From JBFWIW01 sp050253535 (GTDB lineage: Bacteria; Bacillota; Clostridia; Oscillospirales; Oscillospiraceae), in assembly GCA_050253535.1 (NCBI GenBank), contig JBFWIW010000009.1, positions 1-60,852 on the forward strand: 60,852 nucleotides of DNA, written 5' to 3'. The notes under the pieces were generated by a model that did not search any database, was not told the DNA's origin, and saw only the letters and a program-made list of their open reading frames with translations. Position 1 is the stretch's first letter. Each line of letters starts with the position of its first letter. The position numbers and the translations under genes were made by a program. This document shows positions 23,069 to 29,517 of the stretch, one piece after another.

Positions 23069-23698
23069 ATGGGAGAACTGCATGTACTCGATCACCCTCT
23101 CATCCAGCACAAGCTTTCGATATTAAGAGACAAAAACACGGGTGTCAAGGAATTTCGTGAGATCGTCGGCGAGATAGCCGCCCTCATGTGTTATGAGGCC
23201 ACAAGGAACCTGCCGACGGAGGAGATTGAAATAGAGACTCCGATAGCCTCGGCAAAGGTGAGAGTCCTATCCGGCAAGAAAATGGCCATAGTTCCGATTC
23301 TCCGGGCCGGTCTGGGCATGGTGGACACCATAATAGACCTCGTGCCTTCGGCCAAGGTAGGACATATCGGTCTTTTTCGTGATCCCGACACGCATCTGCC
23401 GGTCAAGTATTACTGCAAGATGCCCCCCGATATCTCAGAGCGCCAGGTCTTCATCGTCGACCCGATGCTTGCCACCGGCGGCTCCGCCTCCGCTGCCATT
23501 ACGTTTATAAAGGAATACGGCTGCAAATCCATAACGCTGATGGACATAATCGCGGCGCCGGAGGGGATAGCGGTCATCCGCCGTGACCATCCCGACGTCG
23601 ACATCTTTGTGGCTGCGGTCGATGAAAAGCTCAACGAACACGCCTATATCGTCCCAGGTCTCGGCGACGCCGGTGACAGGATATTCGGAACAAAATAA
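23069..23698 (+). CDS. upp: Uracil phosphoribosyltransferase
   Basis: Salvages uracil with PRPP to UMP. ATG 23069 is preceded by AGGAGG. The 209-aa product contains LSILRDKNTGVKEFREIVGEIAALMCYEATR, VPILRAGLGMVDTI, GLFRDPDTHLPVKYY and the PRPP loop FIVDPMLATGGSASAAI, ending in VPGLGDAGDRIFGTK: full length for the family. Linked to tsaE/tsaB by position only. A hairpin terminator candidate follows at 23787. Confidence 0.97.
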   Translation: MGELHVLDHPLIQHKLSILRDKNTGVKEFREIVGEIAALMCYEATRNLPTEEIEIETPIASAKVRVLSGKKMAIVPILRAGLGMVDTIIDLVPSAKVGHIGLFRDPDTHLPVKYYCKMPPDISERQVFIVDPMLATGGSASAAITFIKEYGCKSITLMDIIAAPEGIAVIRRDHPDVDIFVAAVDEKLNEHAYIVPGLGDAGDRIFGTK

Positions 23699-23786
23699 AT
23701 TTATTGAGTAAGACAAAAAGCATCCGGCATATTAGGCGGGGTGTCATAGGAACGAAAATCAAACCATGTAAAAATCGCTGTGATGA

Positions 23787-23810
23787 GGCGGACAGTTTCG
23801 GCTGTCCGCC
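23787..23810 (+). terminator. Hairpin after upp
   Basis: GGCGGACAG-TTTCGG-CTGTCCGCC, a perfect 9-bp stem followed by CGTTTTCGTGTT, about 90 bases after the upp stop. Likely intrinsic terminator of the tsaE-tsaB-upp unit. Confidence 0.65.
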
Positions 23811-24069
23811 CGTTTTCGTGTTATGACGCAGGGCCTGTGTCTAACGCTCTTTTCGTCACCGGGGTGGCGGGCGGTGCCCTAATAAAATGCGGTTGGCCTG
23901 TTTAACCGAACGCTATGCTTGCCCCTTACAACGGGAGGGTTTTATACTGTCCATTTCGCTTAATCCAGGGTTAAAATGCACAGGGTGAGTAAGGAGACAG
24001 CGAAGACAATTAACAGACAAGTTAATGCATCCTCCACGCAAAAAATTGTAAAATTTAATCCATAAAATA
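23811..24069. other. Intergenic stretch with no gene seen
   Basis: The 429-bp space between upp and the MerR gene contains the upp terminator and the MerR promoter. The middle part has no open frame with a ribosome binding site; its base composition shifts from GC-rich on the left to AT-rich on the right, which may mark the edge of an acquired segment carrying the MerR gene. Confidence 0.4.
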
Positions 24070-24100
24070 TTGACTCTGACATTATGTCATAGTGTAATAT
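24070..24100 (+). promoter_or_regulatory. MerR-type promoter with operator in a 19-bp spacer
   Basis: TTGACT (24070-24075) and TAATAT (24095-24100) are separated by 19 bp instead of 17, the hallmark of MerR-activated promoters. The spacer holds the perfect palindrome TGACAT-T-ATGTCA centred on 24083, extended by ACT on the left and AGT on the right (24073-24093). This is almost certainly the autoregulatory operator of the adjacent MerR gene. Confidence 0.85.
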
Positions 24101-24127
24101 AAAACCAGACTGATAGGAGGTGCGAAT

Positions 24128-25009
24128 GTGAAAACAATTAAACAAGTCTCCGAGTTGGCGGGTATCAGTGTGCGGATGCTACGTTATTACGATAAAATCG
24201 GGTTGCTAAAACCAAAAACAACAACAGATGCTGGCTACAGACTATATGACGATGAATCCCTTGAAACCTTGCAGCAAATCCTATTTTTTAAAGAACTGGA
24301 CGTCCCATTAAAAAATTTGAAAGAGATATTGGCAAGTCCGCAATATGATAAGGTGCAGGCACTTCATAAACAAAAAGAGCTGCTTTCGCTGAAACGAGAC
24401 AGATTGAACGAACTAATCTCTCTTATTGAGAAAAGACTGAAAGGCGGCAACACGTTGAGTTTTAAAGAATTTGATATGAGCGAATATTTCAATGCATTGG
24501 AGACCTTTAAACAGAAACATGAGGATGATGTTGTCCGTTATTATGGCAGTGTAGATGAGTTCAACAAGAAACTTGAACACATGAAATCTAATGAATTAAT
24601 GATTGCAAAAATGGCGATAAAACAGTTTGGCAGTATTGAAAAATACACTGAAGCTATGAAAAATAACCTTAATAATTTGCCGTCAATTATGGAAGGGTAT
24701 CAGACAATTAAAGATAACGCAGATGATTATTTGGCTCAAATGAATCAATTAACTGAAAGCTTAACATCTGATTTAAGTAAAGACGCATTTTCAACAGAGA
24801 TTCAGGCGATAATTGAAGAAATGGATGCCATAGCCAAAGAGCAGTATAAAATTCTAAAGATGGATATGGGCGAAAACCACTGGGGATTTATGGCGGACCT
24901 TTATATAACAAAACCTGAGTTTATAAAAATAAATGATAAAAAGTACGGTAAAGGTGCGTCGAGATTTATAGGGGAAGCTCTCAAATTTTACAGTGAGAAC
25001 AACAAATAG
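24128..25009 (+). CDS. MerR-family regulator with TipAS-like ligand domain
   Basis: GTG start at 24128 behind AGGAGGTG; 293 aa. Residues 1-70 are the winged HTH (IKQVSELAGISVRMLRYYDKIGLLKPKTTTDAGYRLYDDESLETLQQILFFKELDVPLKNLKEIL), followed by a dimer coiled coil and a ~150-residue helical C-terminus of the TipAS antibiotic-recognition type (YFNALETFKQKHEDDVVRYYG...IEKYTEAMKNNL...MAIKQFGSIEKY; FIGEALKFYSENN). Such proteins are activated by drugs such as thiopeptides and switch on efflux genes. The promoter geometry supports autoregulation. Codon use is markedly AT-rich against GC-rich neighbours, suggesting recent transfer. No efflux gene is next to it. Confidence 0.88.
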   Translation: MKTIKQVSELAGISVRMLRYYDKIGLLKPKTTTDAGYRLYDDESLETLQQILFFKELDVPLKNLKEILASPQYDKVQALHKQKELLSLKRDRLNELISLIEKRLKGGNTLSFKEFDMSEYFNALETFKQKHEDDVVRYYGSVDEFNKKLEHMKSNELMIAKMAIKQFGSIEKYTEAMKNNLNNLPSIMEGYQTIKDNADDYLAQMNQLTESLTSDLSKDAFSTEIQAIIEEMDAIAKEQYKILKMDMGENHWGFMADLYITKPEFIKINDKKYGKGASRFIGEALKFYSENNK

Positions 25010-25042
25010 AGCTGCCATTTTAGTTGAAAAATTGATTAAATA

Positions 25043-25091
25043 AGAAAACACCTCATTGCCAAAAGAGCCACTTGGCAATGAGGTGCTTTCT
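25043..25091. terminator. Bidirectional terminator merR / chrA
   Basis: CACCTCATTGCCAA and TTGGCAATGAGGTG form a perfect 14-bp stem (25049-25062 / 25072-25085) with AAGAAA and TTTCTT extending the arms, giving T-runs on both strands. It separates the plus-strand MerR gene from the minus-strand chromate transporter pair. Confidence 0.9.
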
Positions 25092-25184
25092 TTTCCGTAT
25101 TCAGTTTCCTTATGCAGTCGGTTCACAATTTGCCCATGTAACTACCCGCATTTTTGCCTGAAGCTTTTACTTTTAAAGCAGCAC

Positions 25185-25754
25185 CTATACCGCAAATTTA
25201 AAAACAATACCGACGATGGCGGAGCCGAGAAGATACCATACGGGGTGGCCCTTAAACTTTTTTATGGCGAAGTATAGCACCGCAGCGAGAATAATGCTCT
25301 TGTAGCTGAAAATATCGAGTATTGCGCCGGAAACCTGCCACTTGCCCAAATGCAGAAGCGATACCTTAACGACCTCAATGCCCGCAGCGCAGACCAGACC
25401 GATAGAGGCTGGACGCAGCCCGTAGAACATGTTCTTCACGAGAGAGGACTCGCGGAACTTTTCAAGGAGCTTCGCAATGATGATTATGCAGATTACGCAG
25501 GGGGTCACGAGTCCGACGGTCGCAATAACGCAGCCGATAATTCCATGAAGCGAAAAGCCGACATAGGACGCCATGTTTACACCGATTGGACCGGGGGTCG
25601 ATTCGGAGATGGCGATCATGTTTGTGAGCTGCTCGACCGTGAACCAGCCGGTATTTGATGACAACTCATATAAAAACGGTATCGTTGCAAGACCACCGCC
25701 TACTGAAAACAGGCCGATCTTAAAGTATTCGAGGAAAAGTCTGAGAAGGATCAT
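25185..25754 (-). CDS. chrA: Chromate transporter, second half-size subunit
   Basis: A 189-aa membrane protein of the CHR family, half-size class. Signature FSVGGGLATIPFLYEL near the N-terminus, STPGPIGVNMASYVGF in the middle, and further segments to the C-terminus, about six in all. In split (SCHR) systems two such subunits of opposite topology pair to export chromate; in gut anaerobes the physiological anion may be another, e.g. sulfate. Its start overlaps the stop of the partner gene by 4 bp. Confidence 0.92.
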   Translation of the reverse strand: MILLRLFLEYFKIGLFSVGGGLATIPFLYELSSNTGWFTVEQLTNMIAISESTPGPIGVNMASYVGFSLHGIIGCVIATVGLVTPCVICIIIIAKLLEKFRESSLVKNMFYGLRPASIGLVCAAGIEVVKVSLLHLGKWQVSGAILDIFSYKSIILAAVLYFAIKKFKGHPVWYLLGSAIVGIVFKFAV

Positions 25755-26302
25755 TTCGACGCCTCCTTCCTGCCCCGTACGGAACCGATTGCTATACCGG
25801 TTACGCCGGCCGCGATGACGAGGGCCGCCGCTGGAAAACTGGTGAATACTGAGACGACGAATATGACAGCGAAGATGGCGAGCGCGGGCTTATCCTTGAC
25901 AGCGCCCTTCCAGAGCTTCACTATGGTGTTAAGTATGAGAACGCAGACACAGGCGCGTATTCCGGCGAAGGCGTTTTTGACGACGGCCAGGTCGGCAAAA
26001 TTTTTCAAAAACGCCGCTATTATGCTGATTATGACCATAGAGGGGAAGATAAGTCCCAGGGTTGCGAAGATTGCGCCGACGGTGCCGCGCCGCTTATAGC
26101 CGATGAAGGTCGCGACGTTCACAGCAATGATTCCCGGTGTGCACTGGCCGATGGCGTAATAGTCGGCGAGCTCCTCGAGAGATACCCACTGGCGTTTTTC
26201 CGCGAGTTCGCGCTGGAGTATCGGGAGCATGGCGTAGCCGCCGCCAAAAGTGACCACCCCTATACGTGCGAACAGAAGAAGAAGTTCAAACAGTTCCCGC
26301 AT
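25751..26302 (-). CDS. chrA: Chromate transporter, first half-size subunit
   Basis: A 183-aa partner of the preceding entry, with VTFGGGYAMLPILQRELAEKRQWVSLEELADYYAIGQCTPGIIAVNVATFIGYKRRG as the CHR signature followed by hydrophobic segments. AAGGAAG serves as ribosome binding site. The two proteins share the GGGxAxxPxL and TPGxxxVNxAxxxGF motifs, showing an ancient duplication. The operon faces away from the phosphatase gene on the right. Confidence 0.92.
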   Translation of the reverse strand: MRELFELLLLFARIGVVTFGGGYAMLPILQRELAEKRQWVSLEELADYYAIGQCTPGIIAVNVATFIGYKRRGTVGAIFATLGLIFPSMVIISIIAAFLKNFADLAVVKNAFAGIRACVCVLILNTIVKLWKGAVKDKPALAIFAVIFVVSVFTSFPAAALVIAAGVTGIAIGSVRGRKEASK

Positions 26303-26373
26303 GGTGTTACTTCCTTTTATGTTTTTCCATGGGTAAGCATAACTATAAAACGGTTATTGTAAAATGATCAGTC

Positions 26374-26447
26374 TTTTCGGTGCGCCGCTTAAGCGGCGGG
26401 GAAAATGGCTCAAATCAAAATATAATATCCGCCTTGTGGGTATTATA
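26374..26447. repeat. REP-like element, copy A2
   Basis: Second copy of the element at 21783-21874: GCCGC-TTAA-GCGGC hairpin, GGGGAAAATGGCTCAAAT, then ATAATATCC / GGGTATTAT inverted repeat. The hairpin block is about 80% identical to copy A1, but the order of the hairpin and the inverted repeat is swapped. It lies between divergent chrA and the HAD phosphatase gene. Confidence 0.6.
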
Positions 26448-26550
26448 GCACCCTTTTCGATGCTAAACAAGCCAAACGTCTTTACGCTGTTATCTTTTAC
26501 TGCAATATGATATACTGATATACGAAACAGTATTAAAGGGGAAGACATTC

Positions 26551-27195
26551 ATGAAGTACGATACGATAATTTTTGATCTCGACGGTACGCTTTTAAACAC
26601 GCTCATCGACATGACGGACAGCGTCAATTACGTCATGGACGAATTTGGTTTTGCGCGCCGGACGATAGCCGAGGTCAGAAGCTTTATAGGAAACGGCATA
26701 CTGCGTCTTATGGAGCTGTGCGTCCCCGGCGGTAAGGCGAGCGATAAGCTCCAACCGGCCTATGAACTCTTCAAAAAGCATTACGCCCAGCACTGCCTCG
26801 ATAAAACAGAGCCGTATCCAGGGGTGACCGACATGGTAAAAATACTGAAAGCCCGCGGATATAAGATGGCGGTGGTCTCGAATAAGTTTGATATCGGGAC
26901 GAAGGCTCTCACGAAAAAACACTTTTCGGGGTATATTGATCCTGCCATCGGCGAGACGGCGGGCATACGCAAAAAGCCCGCTCCTGATTCGGTGTTTGAG
27001 GCTATGAGAATACTCGGCAGCACAAAGGAGAAAACCGTCTATATCGGCGACTCCGACGTAGATATCGCCACCGCAAAAAATGCGGGACTCGACCTCATAA
27101 ACGTCACATGGGGGTTCCGCGACAGGACGCTTCTGGAGAGCCTTAGCCCACAGATGATGGCGGATAGCGCGGACGAGGTTTTGGCGCTTTTGTAA
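26551..27195 (+). CDS. HAD-family phosphatase, phosphoglycolate phosphatase-like
   Basis: A 214-aa HAD hydrolase with motif I FDLDGTLLNT, a four-helix cap with SFIGNGILRLMELCVPGG, motif II VVSNKFD, motif III Lys in IRKKPAPDS and motif IV YIGDSDVDIATAKNAG. This is the Gph/PgmB-like subfamily; the cap and IGNGI stretch fit phosphoglycolate phosphatase, but substrate range in this group is broad. Preceded by AAAGGGGAAG. The next gene starts 22 bp later, so they may share a transcript. Confidence 0.88.
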   Translation: MKYDTIIFDLDGTLLNTLIDMTDSVNYVMDEFGFARRTIAEVRSFIGNGILRLMELCVPGGKASDKLQPAYELFKKHYAQHCLDKTEPYPGVTDMVKILKARGYKMAVVSNKFDIGTKALTKKHFSGYIDPAIGETAGIRKKPAPDSVFEAMRILGSTKEKTVYIGDSDVDIATAKNAGLDLINVTWGFRDRTLLESLSPQMMADSADEVLALL

Positions 27196-27217
27196 GCGGA
27201 GATTTGGGAGGGCGGAA

Positions 27218-27951
27218 ATGGCAGACATGCGGCTTGGGAAAAGCGGAATTGTAACGAACAAAAACGGATTCGGCGCTCTGCCGATACAGCGCATATCAGA
27301 GAATGAAGCGGTATACCTCCTGCAAAAGGCGCGGGATAACGGAATAACGTTTTTCGACACCTCGCGCGCCTATACGGACAGCGAGGAAAAAATGGGCCGC
27401 GCGTTTCGCGGTGCGCGAGGCAAGGTGGTAATCGCCACAAAAAGCCAGGCCAAAACGGGCGAGGCTTTCACCAGAGATCTCGAGACGAGCCTGAAGACGC
27501 TGGACACCGACTATATTGACATCATGCAGTTCCACAACCTGCCGTTCTGCCCGAAGCCGGGAGACGGCACAGGACTCTTTGAGGCTATGCTGAAGGCCAG
27601 AGACGGGGGCAAAGTGCTGCACATAGGCATAACAAACCACCGGTTTCCGGTGGCGGAGGAGGCCATCGTCTCCGACCTTTATGAGACGCTCCAGTTTCCT
27701 TTCAGCTATCTCGCGGCGGAGAAGGACATCGCGCTTGTGCGGGCGTGCGAAAAAGCGGATATGGGCTTCATTGCTATGAAGTCGCTCTCGGGAGGACTTA
27801 TAAAAAACTCGGCGGCGGCGTACGCCTTTGCCGCACAGTTTAATAACGTCCTTCCGATATGGGGGATCCAGCGCGAGTCGGAACTGGACGAGTTCATCTC
27901 ATATATGTATAACCCGCCCGAATTGACGGATGAGATAAAGACTGTCATCGA
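27218..27951 (+). CDS. Aldo/keto reductase, 3' end lost in gap
   Basis: The visible 244 residues carry the AKR (beta/alpha)8 barrel: GFGALPIQRISENEAVYLLQKARDNGITFFDTSRAYTDSEEKMGRAF with the catalytic Asp and Tyr, VVIATKSQAKTGEAF with the Lys, DYIDIMQFHNLP, and HIGITNHRFPVAEEAI. The frame enters the run of 100 N at 27952, so its C-terminus is missing; related clostridial AKRs carry a C-terminal ferredoxin-like Cys domain that would fall in the gap. Substrate unknown. Same strand as and close behind the HAD phosphatase gene. Confidence 0.85.
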
Positions 27952-28051
27952 NNNNNNNNNNNNNNNNNNNNNNNNNNNNNNNNNNNNNNNNNNNNNNNNN
28001 NNNNNNNNNNNNNNNNNNNNNNNNNNNNNNNNNNNNNNNNNNNNNNNNNNN
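27952..28051. other. Assembly gap, 100 N
   Basis: Exactly 100 undetermined bases, the usual placeholder for a scaffold gap of unknown length. The gene content on the two sides may not be contiguous in the real chromosome. Confidence 0.99.
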
Positions 28052-28076
28052 CTGAAAATTCCCCTTCATTTATGGT

Positions 28077-28355
28077 TTATTGCGCCGCTTTTTTACGCTC
28101 GACGAACCAGCGGCCGAGTGTCACGCCGGACGGCTTTGTACTGCGCTCAAAGAATAAAAAGCTCTCTTTCCCGCCGATGCGCACGGTATATCTGTCCCCC
28201 TGCCCGCCGGCCTTCAGGGCGGCGGCGGGGCGTACGTCCAGAACACGGTCGACGGGGAATACCCTTCCGTCTTCCCACGTTATCTCCCGCGGAAAGATAC
28301 GCCCGTTTTCATCGAAGGAGGCCGTGACGGCGACATATACCTTGTACGCGTCCAT
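28077..28355 (-). CDS. Small protein of the XRE-ImmA operon, 92 aa
   Basis: A 92-aa soluble protein, MDAYKVYVAVTASFDENGRIFPREITWEDGRVFPVDRVLDVRPA...GDRYTVRIGGKESFLFFERSTKPSGVTLGRWFVERKK. The layout (W-x-DGR-x-F-x-V-x-RVLD, then RYTVRIGG, then a final GRWFVER) resembles the small beta-rich DUF6504-type proteins encoded beside Y-family polymerases, but the match is by eye. It is separated from the ImmA gene by 1 bp, so it belongs to the operon divergent from dinB. I infer a role with DinB or its control; function unknown. Confidence 0.7.
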   Translation of the reverse strand: MDAYKVYVAVTASFDENGRIFPREITWEDGRVFPVDRVLDVRPAAALKAGGQGDRYTVRIGGKESFLFFERSTKPSGVTLGRWFVERKKAAQ

Positions 28356-28356
28356 G

Positions 28357-28884
28357 TCAGATGTCCTTCAGAAAGCAGCTCTTTGCCATAAGCGGCGGAT
28401 CTGTCACCTTGCAGCCCTTCCTTTTCATGACGCGGAATTTGAAGTCAAGGAGCTCCGGCGGCACGCTTAGGGCTCCCGCCGCGCCGAAAAAGGATATGTC
28501 GTCGTTTAAGAGAGCCAGAACGTCCTCATCGCGCAGGAGAAGCTCCGCCGCGAAGAGGTTTGCCTCATATTCCATTTTGGACGTCTCGTCGAAGAGTGAG
28601 AATTCGTGAAAGGCGCGCATACCGCGCGCCCCGCGGTGCAGTACGCCGTGCCCCAGCTCGTGGGCAAGGACGACACGCTGAAGGGGCTCCGGCAGGTCGC
28701 TGTTTATTGTGATTATCTGCTTGCGCGACTGGGTCATATAGAACCCTTTGCATGAGGTGTCTGCGGTTCCCATCGGCGTTCTGAGAAGAAGGATGCCCAT
28801 GGCGCTCTGCAGCCGGAAGGGATCGTCCTCCTTATATACCGCGACTGTGCGCTCTGCGGCGCGGCTTATATCCTCAATATGCAT
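28357..28884 (-). CDS. ImmA/IrrE-family metallo-endopeptidase
   Basis: A 175-aa zinc protease. RVVLAHELGHGVLHRG contains the HExxH zinc site, and EYEANLFAAELLL supplies the third ligand (Glu), as in ImmA of ICEBs1 and IrrE/PprI of Deinococcus. These proteases cleave a partner XRE repressor (ImmR, DdrO) after DNA damage or other signals, releasing its targets. Here the next gene upstream in the same operon encodes an XRE protein, and the divergent gene is the translesion polymerase DinB. That arrangement makes the XRE protein the likely substrate; this is inference from family and context. Confidence 0.9.
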   Translation of the reverse strand: MHIEDISRAAERTVAVYKEDDPFRLQSAMGILLLRTPMGTADTSCKGFYMTQSRKQIITINSDLPEPLQRVVLAHELGHGVLHRGARGMRAFHEFSLFDETSKMEYEANLFAAELLLRDEDVLALLNDDISFFGAAGALSVPPELLDFKFRVMKRKGCKVTDPPLMAKSCFLKDI

Positions 28885-28908
28885 GGCTGTGCCTCCGGCT
28901 TTAAGGGT

Positions 28909-29331
28909 CTAGCGGCCAAAGGTGTTTTTCGCCTCCTCTTTGCAGAGTAGGTACGCCTTCATGACGGCCTCGAAATAGGAGTCCTTGGCCTCCTGGCTGA
29001 TGTCGCCGCCCGCAAAGAGCGCGGCATTGCGCTCAAGGAGAAAGTCAATCTCCTTCGCGGCCTTCGCGCCAAAGCGCTCGCGTGCCGCCTCGACGTACGG
29101 CGACTTCTCCATGCCGTACAGCGGGTCGTCTATACCGTCGCGGGACAGGTAGTCGAAGGATACACCCAGGACCTCGGCCATTTTGCTCAGGACCGCGCGG
29201 CGCGGGCGGACTCCCGCCGTCTCATATGCGAGGACGGAGCGCTTGGTGACGCCTATAAGGGCGCCGAATTCCTCCTGCGTAAAACCGAGGAACTGCCTGT
29301 TTTCCCGCACTTTATCAGAAAACGATTTCAT
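28909..29331 (-). CDS. XRE-family repressor paired with ImmA protease
   Basis: I start at ATG 29331, which has GGAAGGGACGG upstream; the frame is open for 22 more codons but these lie in promoter/operator sequence. The 140-aa protein has an HTH in residues 1-60 (KVRENRQFLGFTQEEFGALIGVTKRSVLAYETAGVRPRRAVLSKMAEVLGVSFDYL) and a helical C-terminus (KAAKEIDFLLERNAALFAGG...AVMKAYLLCKEEAKNTF) for dimerisation. It is expected to bind the repeated ACTTCG-type sites between itself and dinB, repress both, and be cut by the ImmA protease. Six of these sites lie in the shared control region. Confidence 0.85.
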   Translation of the reverse strand: MKSFSDKVRENRQFLGFTQEEFGALIGVTKRSVLAYETAGVRPRRAVLSKMAEVLGVSFDYLSRDGIDDPLYGMEKSPYVEAARERFGAKAAKEIDFLLERNAALFAGGDISQEAKDSYFEAVMKAYLLCKEEAKNTFGR

Positions 29332-29355
29332 AACGTCCGTCCCTTCCAAATAATA

Positions 29356-29470
29356 ACTTCGTAATAACTTCGCAAACTTCGCAAATGCTATTGACAAATA
29401 AACATCGCGCCGCTAAAATAAAAAGCGAAGTTAGTGAAGTGATATCCCGATTATACCGCGCTAAACTTCA
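29356..29470. promoter_or_regulatory. Array of six ACTTCR hexamers between xre and dinB
   Basis: ACTTCG occurs at 29356, 29367 and 29376 (direct, 11 and 9 bp apart); CGAAGT at 29426 and TGAAGT at 29435 (opposite orientation, 9 bp apart); ACTTCA at 29465. The first group lies just upstream of the dinB -35 and in the xre leader, the second group between the two convergent start sites, the last inside the spacer of the xre promoter. This is the likely binding array of the XRE repressor. Confidence 0.7.
29391..29419 (+). promoter_or_regulatory. Promoter of dinB
   Basis: TTGACA (29391-29396), 17-bp spacer, TAAAAT (29414-29419). Start site expected near 29426, exactly where the CGAAGT/TGAAGT sites lie. 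Leader of about 90 bases before the ATG. Confidence 0.8.
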
Positions 29471-29478
29471 CCTGTCAA
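29450..29478 (-). promoter_or_regulatory. Promoter of xre-immA operon
   Basis: On the minus strand TTGACA (29478-29473), 17-bp spacer, TATAAT (29455-29450): a perfect consensus. It fires leftward through the dinB promoter, with its start near 29443, only about 17 bp from the oppositely directed dinB start. The two promoters thus face each other. Confidence 0.8.
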
Positions 29479-29517
29479 TACGTTATTGGGCAAAAAATAT
29501 GGGATGGAAGTGAAAAT

